From the NCBI GenBank assembly GCA_000244995.1, contig CM001438.1, positions 1,542,921 to 1,606,920 on the forward strand: 64,000 nucleotides of DNA. The letters are read 5' to 3'. The notes beneath the pieces were generated by a model. It saw nothing but the letters and a program-made list of their open reading frames with translations, was not told the origin of the DNA and searched no databases. Position numbers and translations under genes: made by a program. Position 1 is the first letter of the stretch, and the number at the start of each line of letters is the position of its first letter. Origin of the DNA: Burkholderiales bacterium JOSHI_001 (GTDB lineage Bacteria > Pseudomonadota > Gammaproteobacteria > Burkholderiales > Burkholderiaceae_C). This document shows positions 18,162 to 27,326 of the stretch, piece after piece.

Positions 18162-18662
18162 ATGCCCAAGACCTCCCGCCCGGCTGCCTTCTACAAGCCC
18201 GACGCGCTGCAGCCCGAAGAAAGCCTGGCCCTGCTGTCCAAGCGGGTGCTGCATTCCATCGGCCAGCAGGTGGACCGCCGCCTGGCCGACAGCGACCTCA
18301 CGCACACGCAGTGGGTGCCGCTGTTCTTCCTGTCGCGCCGCGGGCCCTGCACCCACAACGAGCTGGCGCGTGAACTGCAAACCGACCCCGGCGCCGTCTC
18401 GCGCGGGCTGGACCGGCTGGAAGCCAAAGGCCTGGTCACGCGCGAGCGCAGCACCGACGACCGCCGCGTGGTGAAGCTGGCCCTCACCGCGGCCGGCAGC
18501 GAATTGGCCGAGGCCGTGCCCCCGGTGCTGGCCGACGTGATGAACGCGCACCTGGCCGGTTTCAAGCGCGAAGAATGGCGCCAGCTGGTGGACCTGCTGC
18601 AGCGCGTGTTGCTCAACGGCGAGGCCTTGCGCCAGGATGCCGCAGGGAAGGAGTCCGCGTGA
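18162..18662 (+). CDS. MarR-family transcriptional regulator
   Basis: 166 residues with a central winged helix: VPLFFLSRRGPCTHNELAREL (helix-turn-helix) followed by the DPGAVSRGLDRLEAKGLVTRE recognition helix and wing with DDRRVVKLALT. It probably represses the downstream outer membrane factor/EmrA/EmrB genes and itself, being relieved by a small aromatic or drug ligand. Its stop overlaps the GTG start of the next gene (GTGA), and operators are visible in the promoter region. Confidence 0.9.
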   Translation: MPKTSRPAAFYKPDALQPEESLALLSKRVLHSIGQQVDRRLADSDLTHTQWVPLFFLSRRGPCTHNELARELQTDPGAVSRGLDRLEAKGLVTRERSTDDRRVVKLALTAAGSELAEAVPPVLADVMNAHLAGFKREEWRQLVDLLQRVLLNGEALRQDAAGKESA

Positions 18663-20122
18663 AACACGCATGGGCTGCGCTGGTGGCGGCCGGGGCCCTG
18701 CTGGGTGGCTGTGCTTCGCCCGGCGTGGTGCCGGTGCCGGCTGCGCGCACCGAGCCGGCCACGCTGGGCCTGGCCGACGATGCCACCACCCCGGCGGCGC
18801 CCGCCCAGTGGTGGACCGGCTTCGGTGACCCGGCCCTGGACGCGCTGGTGCGGCGCGCACTGGCCGACCACCCCAGCCTGCAGGCCGCCCAGGCCCGGCT
18901 GGCGCGCGCCGGCGCTGCGGTGTCGGGTGCCCAGGCCGCCGACGGGCCACAACTGGGCTTGGGCCTGGACGCCACGCGCCAGCTGTACACCGAAAACGGC
19001 CTGGTGCCGCCGCCCATCGCCGGCACCTGGCGCAACACCGCCAACGCGCAGCTGTCGCTGGGCTGGGAGTGGGACTTCTTCGGCCGCCAGCACGCCGCAC
19101 TGAAGGCTGCCTTGGGCACCGAGCGCGCAGCCCGTGCCGAAGGCCAGGCCGCCGCCCAGGCGGTGGCCACGCAGGTGGTGCGCACCCATGTGGCACTGGC
19201 CCGGGTGCTGTCCCAACGTCAGGTGCTGGAACGCACGCTGGCCCAGCGCGAACAGGTGCTGGCATTGACGCGCCAGCGCGTGCTGGCCGGGCTGGACACC
19301 GCGGTGGAACTGCGCCAGGCCGAAGGCGCGCTGCCCGACCTGCGCCAGCAGATCGAAGCGCTGGACGAGCAGGCCGTGCTGGCGCGCCACCAGCTGGCCG
19401 CGCTGTCCGGCCAGGCGCCGGATGCATTGGTCCGCCTGGCGCCTGCCTTGGCGCCGCTGCAGGTGCCGAACCTGCCGCCGCGCCTGGGTGTGGACCTGCT
19501 GGGCCGACGCGCCGACCTAGTGGCCGCGCGCTGGCGGGTGGAAGCCTCGCAGCAGGACCTGGCGGTGGCGCGCGCGCAGTTCTACCCCAACATCAACCTC
19601 AGCGCCTTCGTCGGCCTGAACGCCATCGGCCTGGACCGGCTGGTGCAAAGCGGCAGCCAGTTCGTGGGCGGCGGCCCGGCGCTGCGCCTGCCCTTGTTCG
19701 ACGCCGGCCGCTTGCGCGCCAACCTGCGCGGTCGCGCGGCCGAACTGGACGCCGCGGTGGCCAGCTACAACGCCACGCTGCTGGATGCCGTGCGCGAGGT
19801 GGCCGATGCCACCGGTTCGTTGCAGTCGCTGCAGCGCCAGCAGGCTGAACAGGCGCAGGCGCAGCAGGCGGCCGAAGGCGCCCACGACATGGCGCTGCAA
19901 CGCTACCGCGCCGGCCTGGGCAGCTACCTGGTGGTGCTGAACGCCGAGACCGCGGTGCTCACGCAGCGCCGCCTGGGTGTGGACCTGAAGGCCCGGGTGC
20001 TGGACACCCAGGCCCAGTTGATGCGCGTACTCGGCGGCGGCTACCACGATGATCCGCCTGCCACCGAAACGATCACCCGCGCCGCCACATGGGCGCCCCA
20101 GACCTCCGCGAACCCGCCATGA
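18659..20122 (+). CDS. Outer membrane efflux lipoprotein (NodT/OprM family)
   Basis: A 487-residue TolC-like outer membrane factor. Starting at GTG 18659 gives a short signal and a lipobox LLGGC, so it is lipid-anchored, as in OprM-type proteins. It contains the QWWTGFGDPALDALV opening of the NodT family and two long coiled-coil-rich repeats, with ARAQFYPNINLSAFVG in the second half. It forms the outer channel for the EmrAB-type pump encoded next. The GTGA overlap with marR and the ATGA overlap with emrA show a single transcript. Confidence 0.9.
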   Translation: MKHAWAALVAAGALLGGCASPGVVPVPAARTEPATLGLADDATTPAAPAQWWTGFGDPALDALVRRALADHPSLQAAQARLARAGAAVSGAQAADGPQLGLGLDATRQLYTENGLVPPPIAGTWRNTANAQLSLGWEWDFFGRQHAALKAALGTERAARAEGQAAAQAVATQVVRTHVALARVLSQRQVLERTLAQREQVLALTRQRVLAGLDTAVELRQAEGALPDLRQQIEALDEQAVLARHQLAALSGQAPDALVRLAPALAPLQVPNLPPRLGVDLLGRRADLVAARWRVEASQQDLAVARAQFYPNINLSAFVGLNAIGLDRLVQSGSQFVGGGPALRLPLFDAGRLRANLRGRAAELDAAVASYNATLLDAVREVADATGSLQSLQRQQAEQAQAQQAAEGAHDMALQRYRAGLGSYLVVLNAETAVLTQRRLGVDLKARVLDTQAQLMRVLGGGYHDDPPATETITRAATWAPQTSANPP

Positions 20123-21456
20123 ACACACACGCCCCGAACCCTGGCCCTGCAGCGCCTGCCGCAGCTGCAACCGGCCCTGCCAAGCGCCGCCGCGCGCTGC
20201 TGCTCATCGCCACCGCGGTGCTGCTGGGTGGCGCCGCTTATGGCGCCTATTGGGCCCTGGTGCTGAACCATGTGGAGCACACCGACAACGCCTATGTGCA
20301 AGGCCATGTGGTGCAGATCACGCCGCAGGTGGCCGGCACCGTGCTGGCCATCCAGGCCGACGAGACCGACTTCGTCAAGGCCGGCCAGGTGCTGGTGAAG
20401 CTGGACCCGGCCGACGCCCGGGTGGCGCTGCAGCAGGCCGAGGCCCAGCTGGCGCAGACGGTGCGCGAGGTGCGCACGCTGTACGTCAACAACGCCACCC
20501 TGGGCGCGCAGGCCTCGGTGCGCCAGGCTGAAGCGCAGCGCGCCCAGGCCGAGGTGGCGCGCATGCAGTCGGAGGTCAAGCGCGCGTTGGACGATGTGAC
20601 CCGCCGCGCCCCGCTGGTGGCCAGCGGCGCGGTGGGGCGCGAAGAGTTCGAGCATGCCAACGCCCAGCTGGCCAGTGCGCGCAGCGCCTTGGGTGCGGCG
20701 CAGTCGGCGCTGGCGGCCACGCAGCAGGGGGTGTCGGCGGCACGCGAGCAGCTGGCGTCCAACCAATCCATGACCGAAGGCACGTCGGTGGAACAGCACC
20801 CCAACGTGCAGCGTGCCGCGGCGCGGGTGCGTGAAGCCCACCTGGCCCTGCAACGCAACGAGTTGCTGTCACCGTTGCAGGGCCATGTGGCCAAACGCAC
20901 GGTGCAACTGGGCCAGCGGGTGCAGGCCGGCGCGCCGCTGATGACCGTGGTGGCGCTGGACAAGCTGTGGGTGGACGCCAACTTCAAGGAAAGCCAGCTC
21001 AAGAACCTGCGCATCGGCCAGCCGGCCACACTGCGCGCCGACGTGTACGGCAAGCAGGTGGCCTACCACGGCAGCGTGGCGGGCCTGGGCGCAGGCACCG
21101 GCGCGGCTTTTGCGCTGCTGCCGGCGCAAAACGCCACCGGCAACTGGATCAAGATCGTGCAGCGGGTGCCGGTGCGCATCACGCTGGATGCGGCCGAGTT
21201 GCAGGCCCATCCACTGCGCCTGGGCCTGTCGATGAACGTGGAGGTGGACGTGACCCAGCAAGGCGGCAAGACCCTGGCCGACGTCCCACGCACGCCCTCG
21301 GCCGCCACCACGGCCGCCGCCACCGCCGCAGCCGACACTGACGACGCCGCCGCGCGCACGGCCGACGCCGACGTGCACCGCATCGTCGCCGCCCATCTCG
21401 GCCGTGGCGCCGCCCCGGCGCTGGTGCCGCGCGCGGGTGCTGCCGCCGCGCACTGA
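20119..21456 (+). CDS. emrA: EmrA-type membrane fusion protein
   Basis: A 445-residue periplasmic adaptor: one N-terminal membrane helix (about 28-50), a beta-barrel/lipoyl half-motif around HTDNAYVQGHVVQITPQVAG, a long alpha hairpin rich in Gln and Ala (about 100-240), and the second half motif with GQRVQAGAPLMTVV. It joins the inner-membrane pump EmrB to the outer-membrane factor. The last 60 or so residues are an Ala/Thr/Asp-rich tail longer than in E. coli EmrA. The ATG overlaps the preceding stop (ATGA). Confidence 0.9.
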   Translation: MNTHAPNPGPAAPAAAATGPAKRRRALLLIATAVLLGGAAYGAYWALVLNHVEHTDNAYVQGHVVQITPQVAGTVLAIQADETDFVKAGQVLVKLDPADARVALQQAEAQLAQTVREVRTLYVNNATLGAQASVRQAEAQRAQAEVARMQSEVKRALDDVTRRAPLVASGAVGREEFEHANAQLASARSALGAAQSALAATQQGVSAAREQLASNQSMTEGTSVEQHPNVQRAAARVREAHLALQRNELLSPLQGHVAKRTVQLGQRVQAGAPLMTVVALDKLWVDANFKESQLKNLRIGQPATLRADVYGKQVAYHGSVAGLGAGTGAAFALLPAQNATGNWIKIVQRVPVRITLDAAELQAHPLRLGLSMNVEVDVTQQGGKTLADVPRTPSAATTAAATAAADTDDAAARTADADVHRIVAAHLGRGAAPALVPRAGAAAAH

Positions 21457-21478
21457 GCAGGCGCCCGCCCCCAACGCC

Positions 21479-23065
21479 ATGAGCCAAGCCCCCGCCGCCG
21501 CGCCACCGGCGCCGCCACCCCTGCACGGCACCGCGCTGCTGCTGGGCACCTTGTCGCTGTCGCTGGCCACGTTCATGAACGTGCTGGACTCGTCCATCGC
21601 CAACGTGTCCATCCCCGCCATCGCGGGCGACCTGGGCGTGAGCCCGTCGCAGGGCACCTGGGTCATCACCAGCTTCGGCGTGGCCAACGCCATCTCGGTG
21701 CCGCTGACCGGCTGGCTCACCCAGCGCTTCGGTGCGGTGCGCCTGTTCACGATGAGCGTGCTGCTGTTCGTGCTGACTTCCTGGCTGTGCGGATTTGCGT
21801 CCAGCCTGGAATGGCTGGTGGTGTTTCGCGTGCTGCAGGGCCTGGTGGCCGGGCCCATGATCCCGCTGTCGCAGACCCTGCTGCTGTCCAGCTACCCGCG
21901 CGCCAAGGCCGGCGCGGCGCTGGCGATATGGGGCGTCACCACGCTGGTGGCGCCGGTGGTGGGGCCGCTGCTGGGGGGCTGGATCACCGACAACGTGTCC
22001 TGGCCCTGGATCTTCTACATCAACGTGCCGGTGGGCCTGGGCGCAGCGGGCGTCACCTGGGCCATCTACCGCAAGCGCGAAACAGCGACGCGCCGCCTGC
22101 CCATCGACAGCATGGGCCTGGCCCTGCTGGTGCTGTGGGTGGGTTCGCTGCAGCTGATGCTGGACAAGGGCAAGGAACTGGACTGGTTCTCGTCGCCGCT
22201 GATCGTGGTGCTGGCCCTGCTGGCGGTGGTGGGCTTTGCGGTGTTCCTGGCCTGGGAGCTGACCGACGCCCACCCGGTGGTGGACCTGTCGCTGTTCAAG
22301 CGCCGCAACTTTGCCGCCGGCGCCTTGTCACTGTCACTGGCCTACGGCCTGTTCTTCGGCAACGTGGTGCTGATGCCGCTGTGGCTGCAGCAGTGGATGG
22401 GCTACACCGCCACCAACGCCGGCATGGCGCTGGCGCCGGTGGGGGTGCTGGCCATCCTGCTCACGCCGCTGGTGGGCAAGAAGGTGGGGCAGTGGGACCC
22501 GCGGGTCATGGCCACCGGGGCCTTCATCGTGTTCGCGGGAGTGCTGTTCATGCGCTCGCAGTTCACGACACAGACCGACCTGGCCCACATCCTGGTGCCC
22601 ACCATCATCCAGGGTGCGGCCATGGCCTTCTTCTTCATTCCGCTGACCACCTTGACATTGGCCGGGATTGAACCTGCACGCATCCCGGCGGCGGCGGGCC
22701 TGAGCAATTTCGCGCGCATCACCGCCGGGGCCATGGGCACGTCCATCATCACCACGGTGTGGGAGGACCGCGCCGCGCTGCACCACGCGCACCTGGCCGA
22801 ACAACTTGGCAGCGGTGCCGCCGGTCCGCTGGCCGAGGTGCTGAACACCCTGCTGGCCGGCGGCATGGCGCGCGAGCAGGCCCTGGCCCAGGTGAACCGC
22901 TTGCTGGACCAGCAGGCCTTCACGCGCGCGGCCGACGACGTGTTCCTGGCCTCGGCGGTGATTTTCCTGCTGCTGATCGCGGTGCTCTGGCTGACGCGCC
23001 GGCCGCCGCGGGTGGTGGCCAGTGGCGGCGTCAGCACAGCCCCACAGGCCGACGCGGCGCACTGA
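21479..23065 (+). CDS. emrB: EmrB/QacA-type 14-helix MFS drug exporter
   Basis: A 528-residue DHA2-family proton/drug antiporter with about 14 membrane helices. The first helix contains the family motif LDSSIANVSIPAIAGDLGVS, followed by GTWVITSFGVANAISVPLTG. It works with the EmrA-like adaptor and the outer membrane factor. The ATG at 21479 is 22 bp after emrA. The gene ends 1 bp from the convergent eboC stop, with no terminator between them. Confidence 0.92.
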   Translation: MSQAPAAAPPAPPPLHGTALLLGTLSLSLATFMNVLDSSIANVSIPAIAGDLGVSPSQGTWVITSFGVANAISVPLTGWLTQRFGAVRLFTMSVLLFVLTSWLCGFASSLEWLVVFRVLQGLVAGPMIPLSQTLLLSSYPRAKAGAALAIWGVTTLVAPVVGPLLGGWITDNVSWPWIFYINVPVGLGAAGVTWAIYRKRETATRRLPIDSMGLALLVLWVGSLQLMLDKGKELDWFSSPLIVVLALLAVVGFAVFLAWELTDAHPVVDLSLFKRRNFAAGALSLSLAYGLFFGNVVLMPLWLQQWMGYTATNAGMALAPVGVLAILLTPLVGKKVGQWDPRVMATGAFIVFAGVLFMRSQFTTQTDLAHILVPTIIQGAAMAFFFIPLTTLTLAGIEPARIPAAAGLSNFARITAGAMGTSIITTVWEDRAALHHAHLAEQLGSGAAGPLAEVLNTLLAGGMAREQALAQVNRLLDQQAFTRAADDVFLASAVIFLLLIAVLWLTRRPPRVVASGGVSTAPQADAAH

Positions 23066-23066
23066 G

Positions 23067-23939
23067 TCAGGTGCCCGAAACCCACTTCTGCAGCGCCAGC
23101 GTCAGGCCGAAAGCGGCCATGGCCAGCAGGGCCGCCGTGGTCTGGCCGGCGCCGGCCAGCAGCACGGCGTCCAGCAGCGACATGCCCGCGATCAGCGACA
23201 CCACGGCGCGAGGCACGTCCCCCGGCGCGCGCCGGCGCAGGCGGCCGAGCGCGAACACCAGCACCCCGGCATAGGGCAGCAGCGGCAGCCAGGCCCAGGG
23301 CGCGGCCAGCGCCAGGCTCAGGCCGTACAGCAGCGGCACCGCCAGGAAGGCCAGCGGCCACAGCGCGCCGATGCGGTCCAGGTGCTCCTGCTTGGCGATG
23401 TAGGTCAGGCCGATCAGGTGGCACAGCAGCGCCAGCGCCGCCAGCAGCACCGGCGTGGGCAGTGGCGGCACCCACACCAGCGCGGCGGTGGTCACCACCA
23501 GCACGCGGCACAGGCCCATGACCAGCGGGCTGAGCGGGTTGCCCTTGTGGTGCGCGTCGTACAGGACGATGGCCGCCGCCAGCAGCAGGCCCGACACCAG
23601 CGCCGGCCAGGCTGCCACGCCAGCCGCCTGGGCGGTGGCCAGCGCCACGCCGGCCTGGCCCAACGCCAAGAGGCCGAAGCCGATGGCAAACACCTGCTGC
23701 GCCGAGACCTGGCCCGACGGGATCGGCCGCTCGGGCCGGTGGCGGGCGTCGAACTCGCGGTCGAAGGCGTCGTTCAGGAACATGCCGCCCACGTAGAACA
23801 GCGACAGCGCCCCCATCAGCAGCAACAGCCGGGCATCGCCCAGGCCGGCGCCGGCCAGCAGCGCGCCCACCATCACATTGGTCCAGACCGTGGGCAGGTT
23901 GGAGATGCGGCCCAGCCGCAGTGCCAGACCGAGGTTCAT
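23067..23939 (-). CDS. eboC: EboC, UbiA-family prenyltransferase-like membrane protein
   Basis: A 290-residue protein with about eight membrane helices and the UbiA active-site pattern NDAFDREFDARHRPERPIPSG (first half of the two Asp-rich motifs); the second site is around GLTYIAKQEHLDRIGA. UbiA enzymes transfer polyprenyl groups to aromatic acceptors. Within ebo clusters this protein is named EboC and its substrate is unknown. It is the last gene of the cluster, and its ATG overlaps the eboE stop (ATGA). A role in ubiquinone synthesis is unlikely given its neighbours. Confidence 0.88.
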   Translation of the reverse strand: MNLGLALRLGRISNLPTVWTNVMVGALLAGAGLGDARLLLLMGALSLFYVGGMFLNDAFDREFDARHRPERPIPSGQVSAQQVFAIGFGLLALGQAGVALATAQAAGVAAWPALVSGLLLAAAIVLYDAHHKGNPLSPLVMGLCRVLVVTTAALVWVPPLPTPVLLAALALLCHLIGLTYIAKQEHLDRIGALWPLAFLAVPLLYGLSLALAAPWAWLPLLPYAGVLVFALGRLRRRAPGDVPRAVVSLIAGMSLLDAVLLAGAGQTTAALLAMAAFGLTLALQKWVSGT

Positions 23940-25138
23940 GCCTGCAGTTCCGCCATCACCCAGGCCAGTTCGCGCGCCACGGCTTCGTCCACCGCGCCGC
24001 TGCGGAAGGGCTCGGGCAGCACGTCCCAAGTGTAGGTTTCCACTTCCAGGTGGGCCGACACCGGTTGCGCCCGGTGCAAGGCCAGCACCTCGCGGATGAA
24101 GGCCTGGGTGGAACCGAACGGGGCCAGCCGGTCCATGAAGATGGGCACGTGGAAGTGCACCCGCCATTCACGCGCCCCCGGGCTGGCGGCCGCCAGCGTG
24201 GCCAGTGCCTGCGGCAGGTCGGCGAAGCGCCGCAGGCCGTCGGGGCCGCGTTCAATCACCTGGTGCAGGTACACCGGGTCGACGAAGCGGCGCAAGGCCT
24301 GCACCGCTTCGGCGTCCAGCGCGGGCAGGCGCAGGCCGGCGCTGATCTGCATCTTGGGCACCCGGATGCCGGCTTCGCGCAGCCGCTGCAGCGCAGGGGC
24401 GGCGTCCTCGTACTCCACCGCCGCGTGGCACAGGTCCAGGCAGATGCCCAGGTGACGGCGCAGCGCCGCAGCGGCCGCGGCGGCTTCGAGCCCGGTGCGT
24501 GATGCCAGCGTGTGCACGGCGGCGTCGCAGAAGAGGTGGGCCTGGAAAAAGCCCACCACTTCGTCGATGGTTTCCAGGAAGCAGTCCGGCTCGGGCTCCA
24601 GCGCCAGCGTCACCGCCCGGCCGGTTCGCGCCTGCAAGGCCACCAGGTGGGCCACGTGCTGCAGCAGGTGGTCCACCATGCGCGGCAGGTCGTCGGGCCC
24701 GCCCAGCGCGGCCTTGTAGGCCCCGGGCGCCGTGCTGACGCTGCCTTCCAGCCCCGGTTCGTCCGGCAGCAAGGCGGCCATCAGGTCGGCCAGCTGGTTG
24801 GTGTAGCGCAGGCGCTCGGGGTCGCGCCAGTCGGGCAGGTACACCGCTTCTTTCACCCGGGCGCCATGGAAGGTGCCGTAGGGAAAGCCGTTCAGCGTGA
24901 ACACGTACAGCCGTTCACGCGCAAGAAAAGCCTTCAGCTCGGTCAGCGCGGCGGGTTCCGACAACTCGGCGGCGGCGCGCGCCGACAGCCGCAGGCCGAC
25001 GCCGAAATCAGCGGCCGGGCGCAGCCGGTCGCGCACCGCCAGCACATGGCGGCCCAGGTTGGCCCGCACCTCGGGCCAGCTTTCGCCGGGATGGATGTTG
25101 CTGCAGTAGGTGAGGTGGACACCACCGCCCAGTTTCAC
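23936..25138 (-). CDS. eboE: EboE, TIM-barrel (sugar-phosphate-isomerase-like) protein
   Basis: A 400-residue protein opening with LGGGVHLTYCSNIHPGESW, the typical start of the EboE 'metabolite traffic' family. It has AP-endonuclease/xylose-isomerase-type TIM-barrel features: FTLNGFPYGTFHG, LALEPEPDCFLET, GICLDLCHAAVEYED and RVHFHVPIF, whose Glu, Asp and His residues are placed to bind a metal. The reaction is unknown. The start is GTG 25138, overlapping the eboD stop (GTGA). The frame stays open far upstream, but that extension lies inside eboD and is not coding. Confidence 0.9.
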   Translation of the reverse strand: MKLGGGVHLTYCSNIHPGESWPEVRANLGRHVLAVRDRLRPAADFGVGLRLSARAAAELSEPAALTELKAFLARERLYVFTLNGFPYGTFHGARVKEAVYLPDWRDPERLRYTNQLADLMAALLPDEPGLEGSVSTAPGAYKAALGGPDDLPRMVDHLLQHVAHLVALQARTGRAVTLALEPEPDCFLETIDEVVGFFQAHLFCDAAVHTLASRTGLEAAAAAAALRRHLGICLDLCHAAVEYEDAAPALQRLREAGIRVPKMQISAGLRLPALDAEAVQALRRFVDPVYLHQVIERGPDGLRRFADLPQALATLAAASPGAREWRVHFHVPIFMDRLAPFGSTQAFIREVLALHRAQPVSAHLEVETYTWDVLPEPFRSGAVDEAVARELAWVMAELQA

Positions 25139-26346
25139 GTGCCCAGCTCCTGCCGCCGCAACCAGGCCAGCGCGTGGCGGATCTCGTGGCTGTCCATTTG
25201 ATGCACTTCTTCGCCCACGCCGATGTCGCGCAGCAGCGTGACGGTGAGGTCGCCGCCGAGGTGTTCGCGGAATTCCTCCAGCCCGCGCAGCAGCAGCCAG
25301 CGGCCCTGCGCGTCGCGTGACTCCAGCGCCGGGTGCCAGAGGTGGAAGCCCAGGCGCTTGAGCAGGGCGTGCACCCGGTCCTCGCCGCCGGCCGGCAGCA
25401 TGCCCACCTGCACCGAATAGCGCGCATCCAGCGCCAGGCCGATGGCCACCGCCTCGCCGTGGCGCAGCTCGTGCGCGGTCAGCGCCTCCAGCTTGTGGGC
25501 CGACCAGTGGCCGTAGTCCAGTGGGCGCGCGCTGCCGGTCTCGAAGGGGTCGCCGCCCAGGGCGATCTGGCGCATGTGCAGCTCGGCGCAGCGGCGGATC
25601 ATGCGCGCCATGGCCGCGGGTTCGCATTCGCGAAGCGCTTGTGCGTTGGCTTCCAGCCATTCAAAGAACAAGCGGTCGCGGATCAGCGCGACCTTCACCG
25701 CCTCGGCCATGCCGGCGATCTTGTCGCGCGGGTGCAGCGTGCGCAGGAAGTCGGCATCGTTCAGCACCGCGAAGGGCGGTGCAAAACTGCCCAGCAGGTT
25801 CTTCACGCCGAAGGCGTTGATGCCGTTCTTCACCCCGACGCCGGAATCGTTCTGCGCCAGCACCGTGGTGGGCACGCGGATGTGGCGGATGCCGCGGTGG
25901 GTGGATGCGGCGACGAAGCCGATCAGGTCCAGGAAGGCGCCGCCGCCGATGCCCACCACGAAGGCGTGGCGGTCCACGCCCAATTCGACCAGGCGGTGCT
26001 GCAACTGCGTCAACAGCGCTGGGTCGTTCTTCACCGGCTCGCCGCCGGGCACGGTCTCGGCAGGGGCCAGCAGCTCCAGGGCCTCGGCGTGCACGCCGGC
26101 GTAGCCGGCGATGTCGTGCACCAGCGACGGGAAGGACGCGGCCACGTTGGCGTCGATGAACACCACGAAGCGGTGGCGCCGGCCGGGTTCGCGCCGCAGC
26201 AGCGTGTCGCGGAACACCGGGTTGTCGCGCGCGAACAGGTGCTGGGTGAAGCACACCGGGTATTCGTAGCGCACCGCGAAGGACTGCAGGTACATGGCGC
26301 CCTGCGCCTCGTCGCGCTGGGGCAGGGGGGTGATCTGGGCGCTCAC
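25135..26346 (-). CDS. eboD: EboD, 3-dehydroquinate-synthase-like protein
   Basis: A 403-residue member of the dehydroquinate synthase fold. The NAD-binding GGGAFLDLIGFVAAS, the PTTVLAQNDSGVGVKNGIN segment and metal ligands in EAVKVALIRD, RHGEAVAIGLALD and DYGHWSAHKLEAL are all present, so it should be an active, metal-dependent cyclase or relative. In ebo clusters this member is EboD, distinct from AroB and closer in style to sugar-phosphate cyclases; its substrate is unknown. The start is GTG 26346 with GGAAG about 8 nt before it. Confidence 0.9.
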   Translation of the reverse strand: MSAQITPLPQRDEAQGAMYLQSFAVRYEYPVCFTQHLFARDNPVFRDTLLRREPGRRHRFVVFIDANVAASFPSLVHDIAGYAGVHAEALELLAPAETVPGGEPVKNDPALLTQLQHRLVELGVDRHAFVVGIGGGAFLDLIGFVAASTHRGIRHIRVPTTVLAQNDSGVGVKNGINAFGVKNLLGSFAPPFAVLNDADFLRTLHPRDKIAGMAEAVKVALIRDRLFFEWLEANAQALRECEPAAMARMIRRCAELHMRQIALGGDPFETGSARPLDYGHWSAHKLEALTAHELRHGEAVAIGLALDARYSVQVGMLPAGGEDRVHALLKRLGFHLWHPALESRDAQGRWLLLRGLEEFREHLGGDLTVTLLRDIGVGEEVHQMDSHEIRHALAWLRRQELGT

Positions 26347-26382
26347 GGTGCGGGCTTCCTGTGCAGGGGGGGATTGGCGGGC

Positions 26383-27309
26383 TTACTTGATGAGGCCGGT
26401 GTCCACGGCTTCGGCCGCTTGCGGCAGGTCGCCCACCAGCGGGGCCTGGCCGCGCAGCACCGAGTTGCCTTCGAACAGCGTGCGCTGGTCCACCGACGCC
26501 GCAGCCAGCCAGTCCGATTCACGCATCTGGCCGGTCTGCCCGTAGGCGGCCAGCGCGTTGCCGTAGCAACTGGCCTGCACCTGGTCGCGCGGGATGCCGC
26601 GCTCGAGCATCAGCCGCGCGGTTTTGGGCACGGCCAGCGGGTCGGACACGCCCCAGTCGGCGCTGGAGTTCACGATGATGCGCTCGCTGCCGTACTGCCG
26701 CACCACCTCCACCATGCGTTCGCTGCCCATCTTGGTCTTGGGGTAGAGCGTGAAGCCGGCCCAGAAGCCGCGGTCCAGCACGTCGCGCACGGTCTCTTCG
26801 TTGTTGTGGTCGATGACCACCCGGTGCGGTGCCAGCCCCATTTCCAGCGCCACTTCCATGCTGCGGACGGTGCCGGCCTTCTTGTCGCGGTGGGGGGTGT
26901 GCACCATCACCAGCATGTCGAATTCCAGCGCCAGCTTCAGCTGCGCGCGGTAGTACTTGTCCTCCAGCGCGCTCTGGTCGTCGTAGCCGATCTCGCCCAC
27001 CGCCACCACGCCTTCCTTGGACAGGAAGCGCGGCAGGATGTCCAGCACGGCTTCCGCCAGCGCTTCGTTGTTGGCTTCCTTGCTGTTCAGCCCCATGGTG
27101 CAGTAGTGGCGGATGCCGAACTGCGAAGCCCGGAAGCGTTCCCAACCCACCAGGCTGCTGTAGTAGTCGATGAAGCTGCCGACGTGGGTGCGCGGCTGGC
27201 CGAGCCAGAACGCGGGTTCGATCACCGCCACGATGCCGGCATCGCGCATGCGCTCGTAGTCATCGGTGGTGCGCGACGACATGTGGATGTGTGGGTCGAT
27301 GGTCTTCAT
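26383..27309 (-). CDS. eboB: EboB, TatD-family metal-dependent hydrolase
   Basis: A 308-residue protein beginning MKTIDPHIHMSSR, the HxH metal site of TatD-like amidohydrolases. It goes on with GEIGYDD, MVMVHTPHRDK, RVVIDHNNEET and a terminal Asp in SSADWG. All metal ligands appear present. The substrate is unknown; TatD relatives include deoxyribonucleases and other hydrolases. It sits between eboA and eboD in the cluster. ATG 27309 is preceded by AAGGGG and is the natural family start. Confidence 0.9.
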   Translation of the reverse strand: MKTIDPHIHMSSRTTDDYERMRDAGIVAVIEPAFWLGQPRTHVGSFIDYYSSLVGWERFRASQFGIRHYCTMGLNSKEANNEALAEAVLDILPRFLSKEGVVAVGEIGYDDQSALEDKYYRAQLKLALEFDMLVMVHTPHRDKKAGTVRSMEVALEMGLAPHRVVIDHNNEETVRDVLDRGFWAGFTLYPKTKMGSERMVEVVRQYGSERIIVNSSADWGVSDPLAVPKTARLMLERGIPRDQVQASCYGNALAAYGQTGQMRESDWLAAASVDQRTLFEGNSVLRGQAPLVGDLPQAAEAVDTGLIK

Positions 27310-27326
27310 GAGGTGCCCCTTTCGGG

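Noticed and set aside
23067-23939. Ubiquinone prenyltransferase ubiA
   Set aside because: The Asp-rich motifs match, but the neighbours are all ebo genes and its start is coupled to eboE.
25135-26346. Shikimate-pathway 3-dehydroquinate synthase (aroB)
   Set aside because: The fold and motifs match, but it lies within a complete ebo cluster, far from other aro genes, and aroB normally sits beside aroK.
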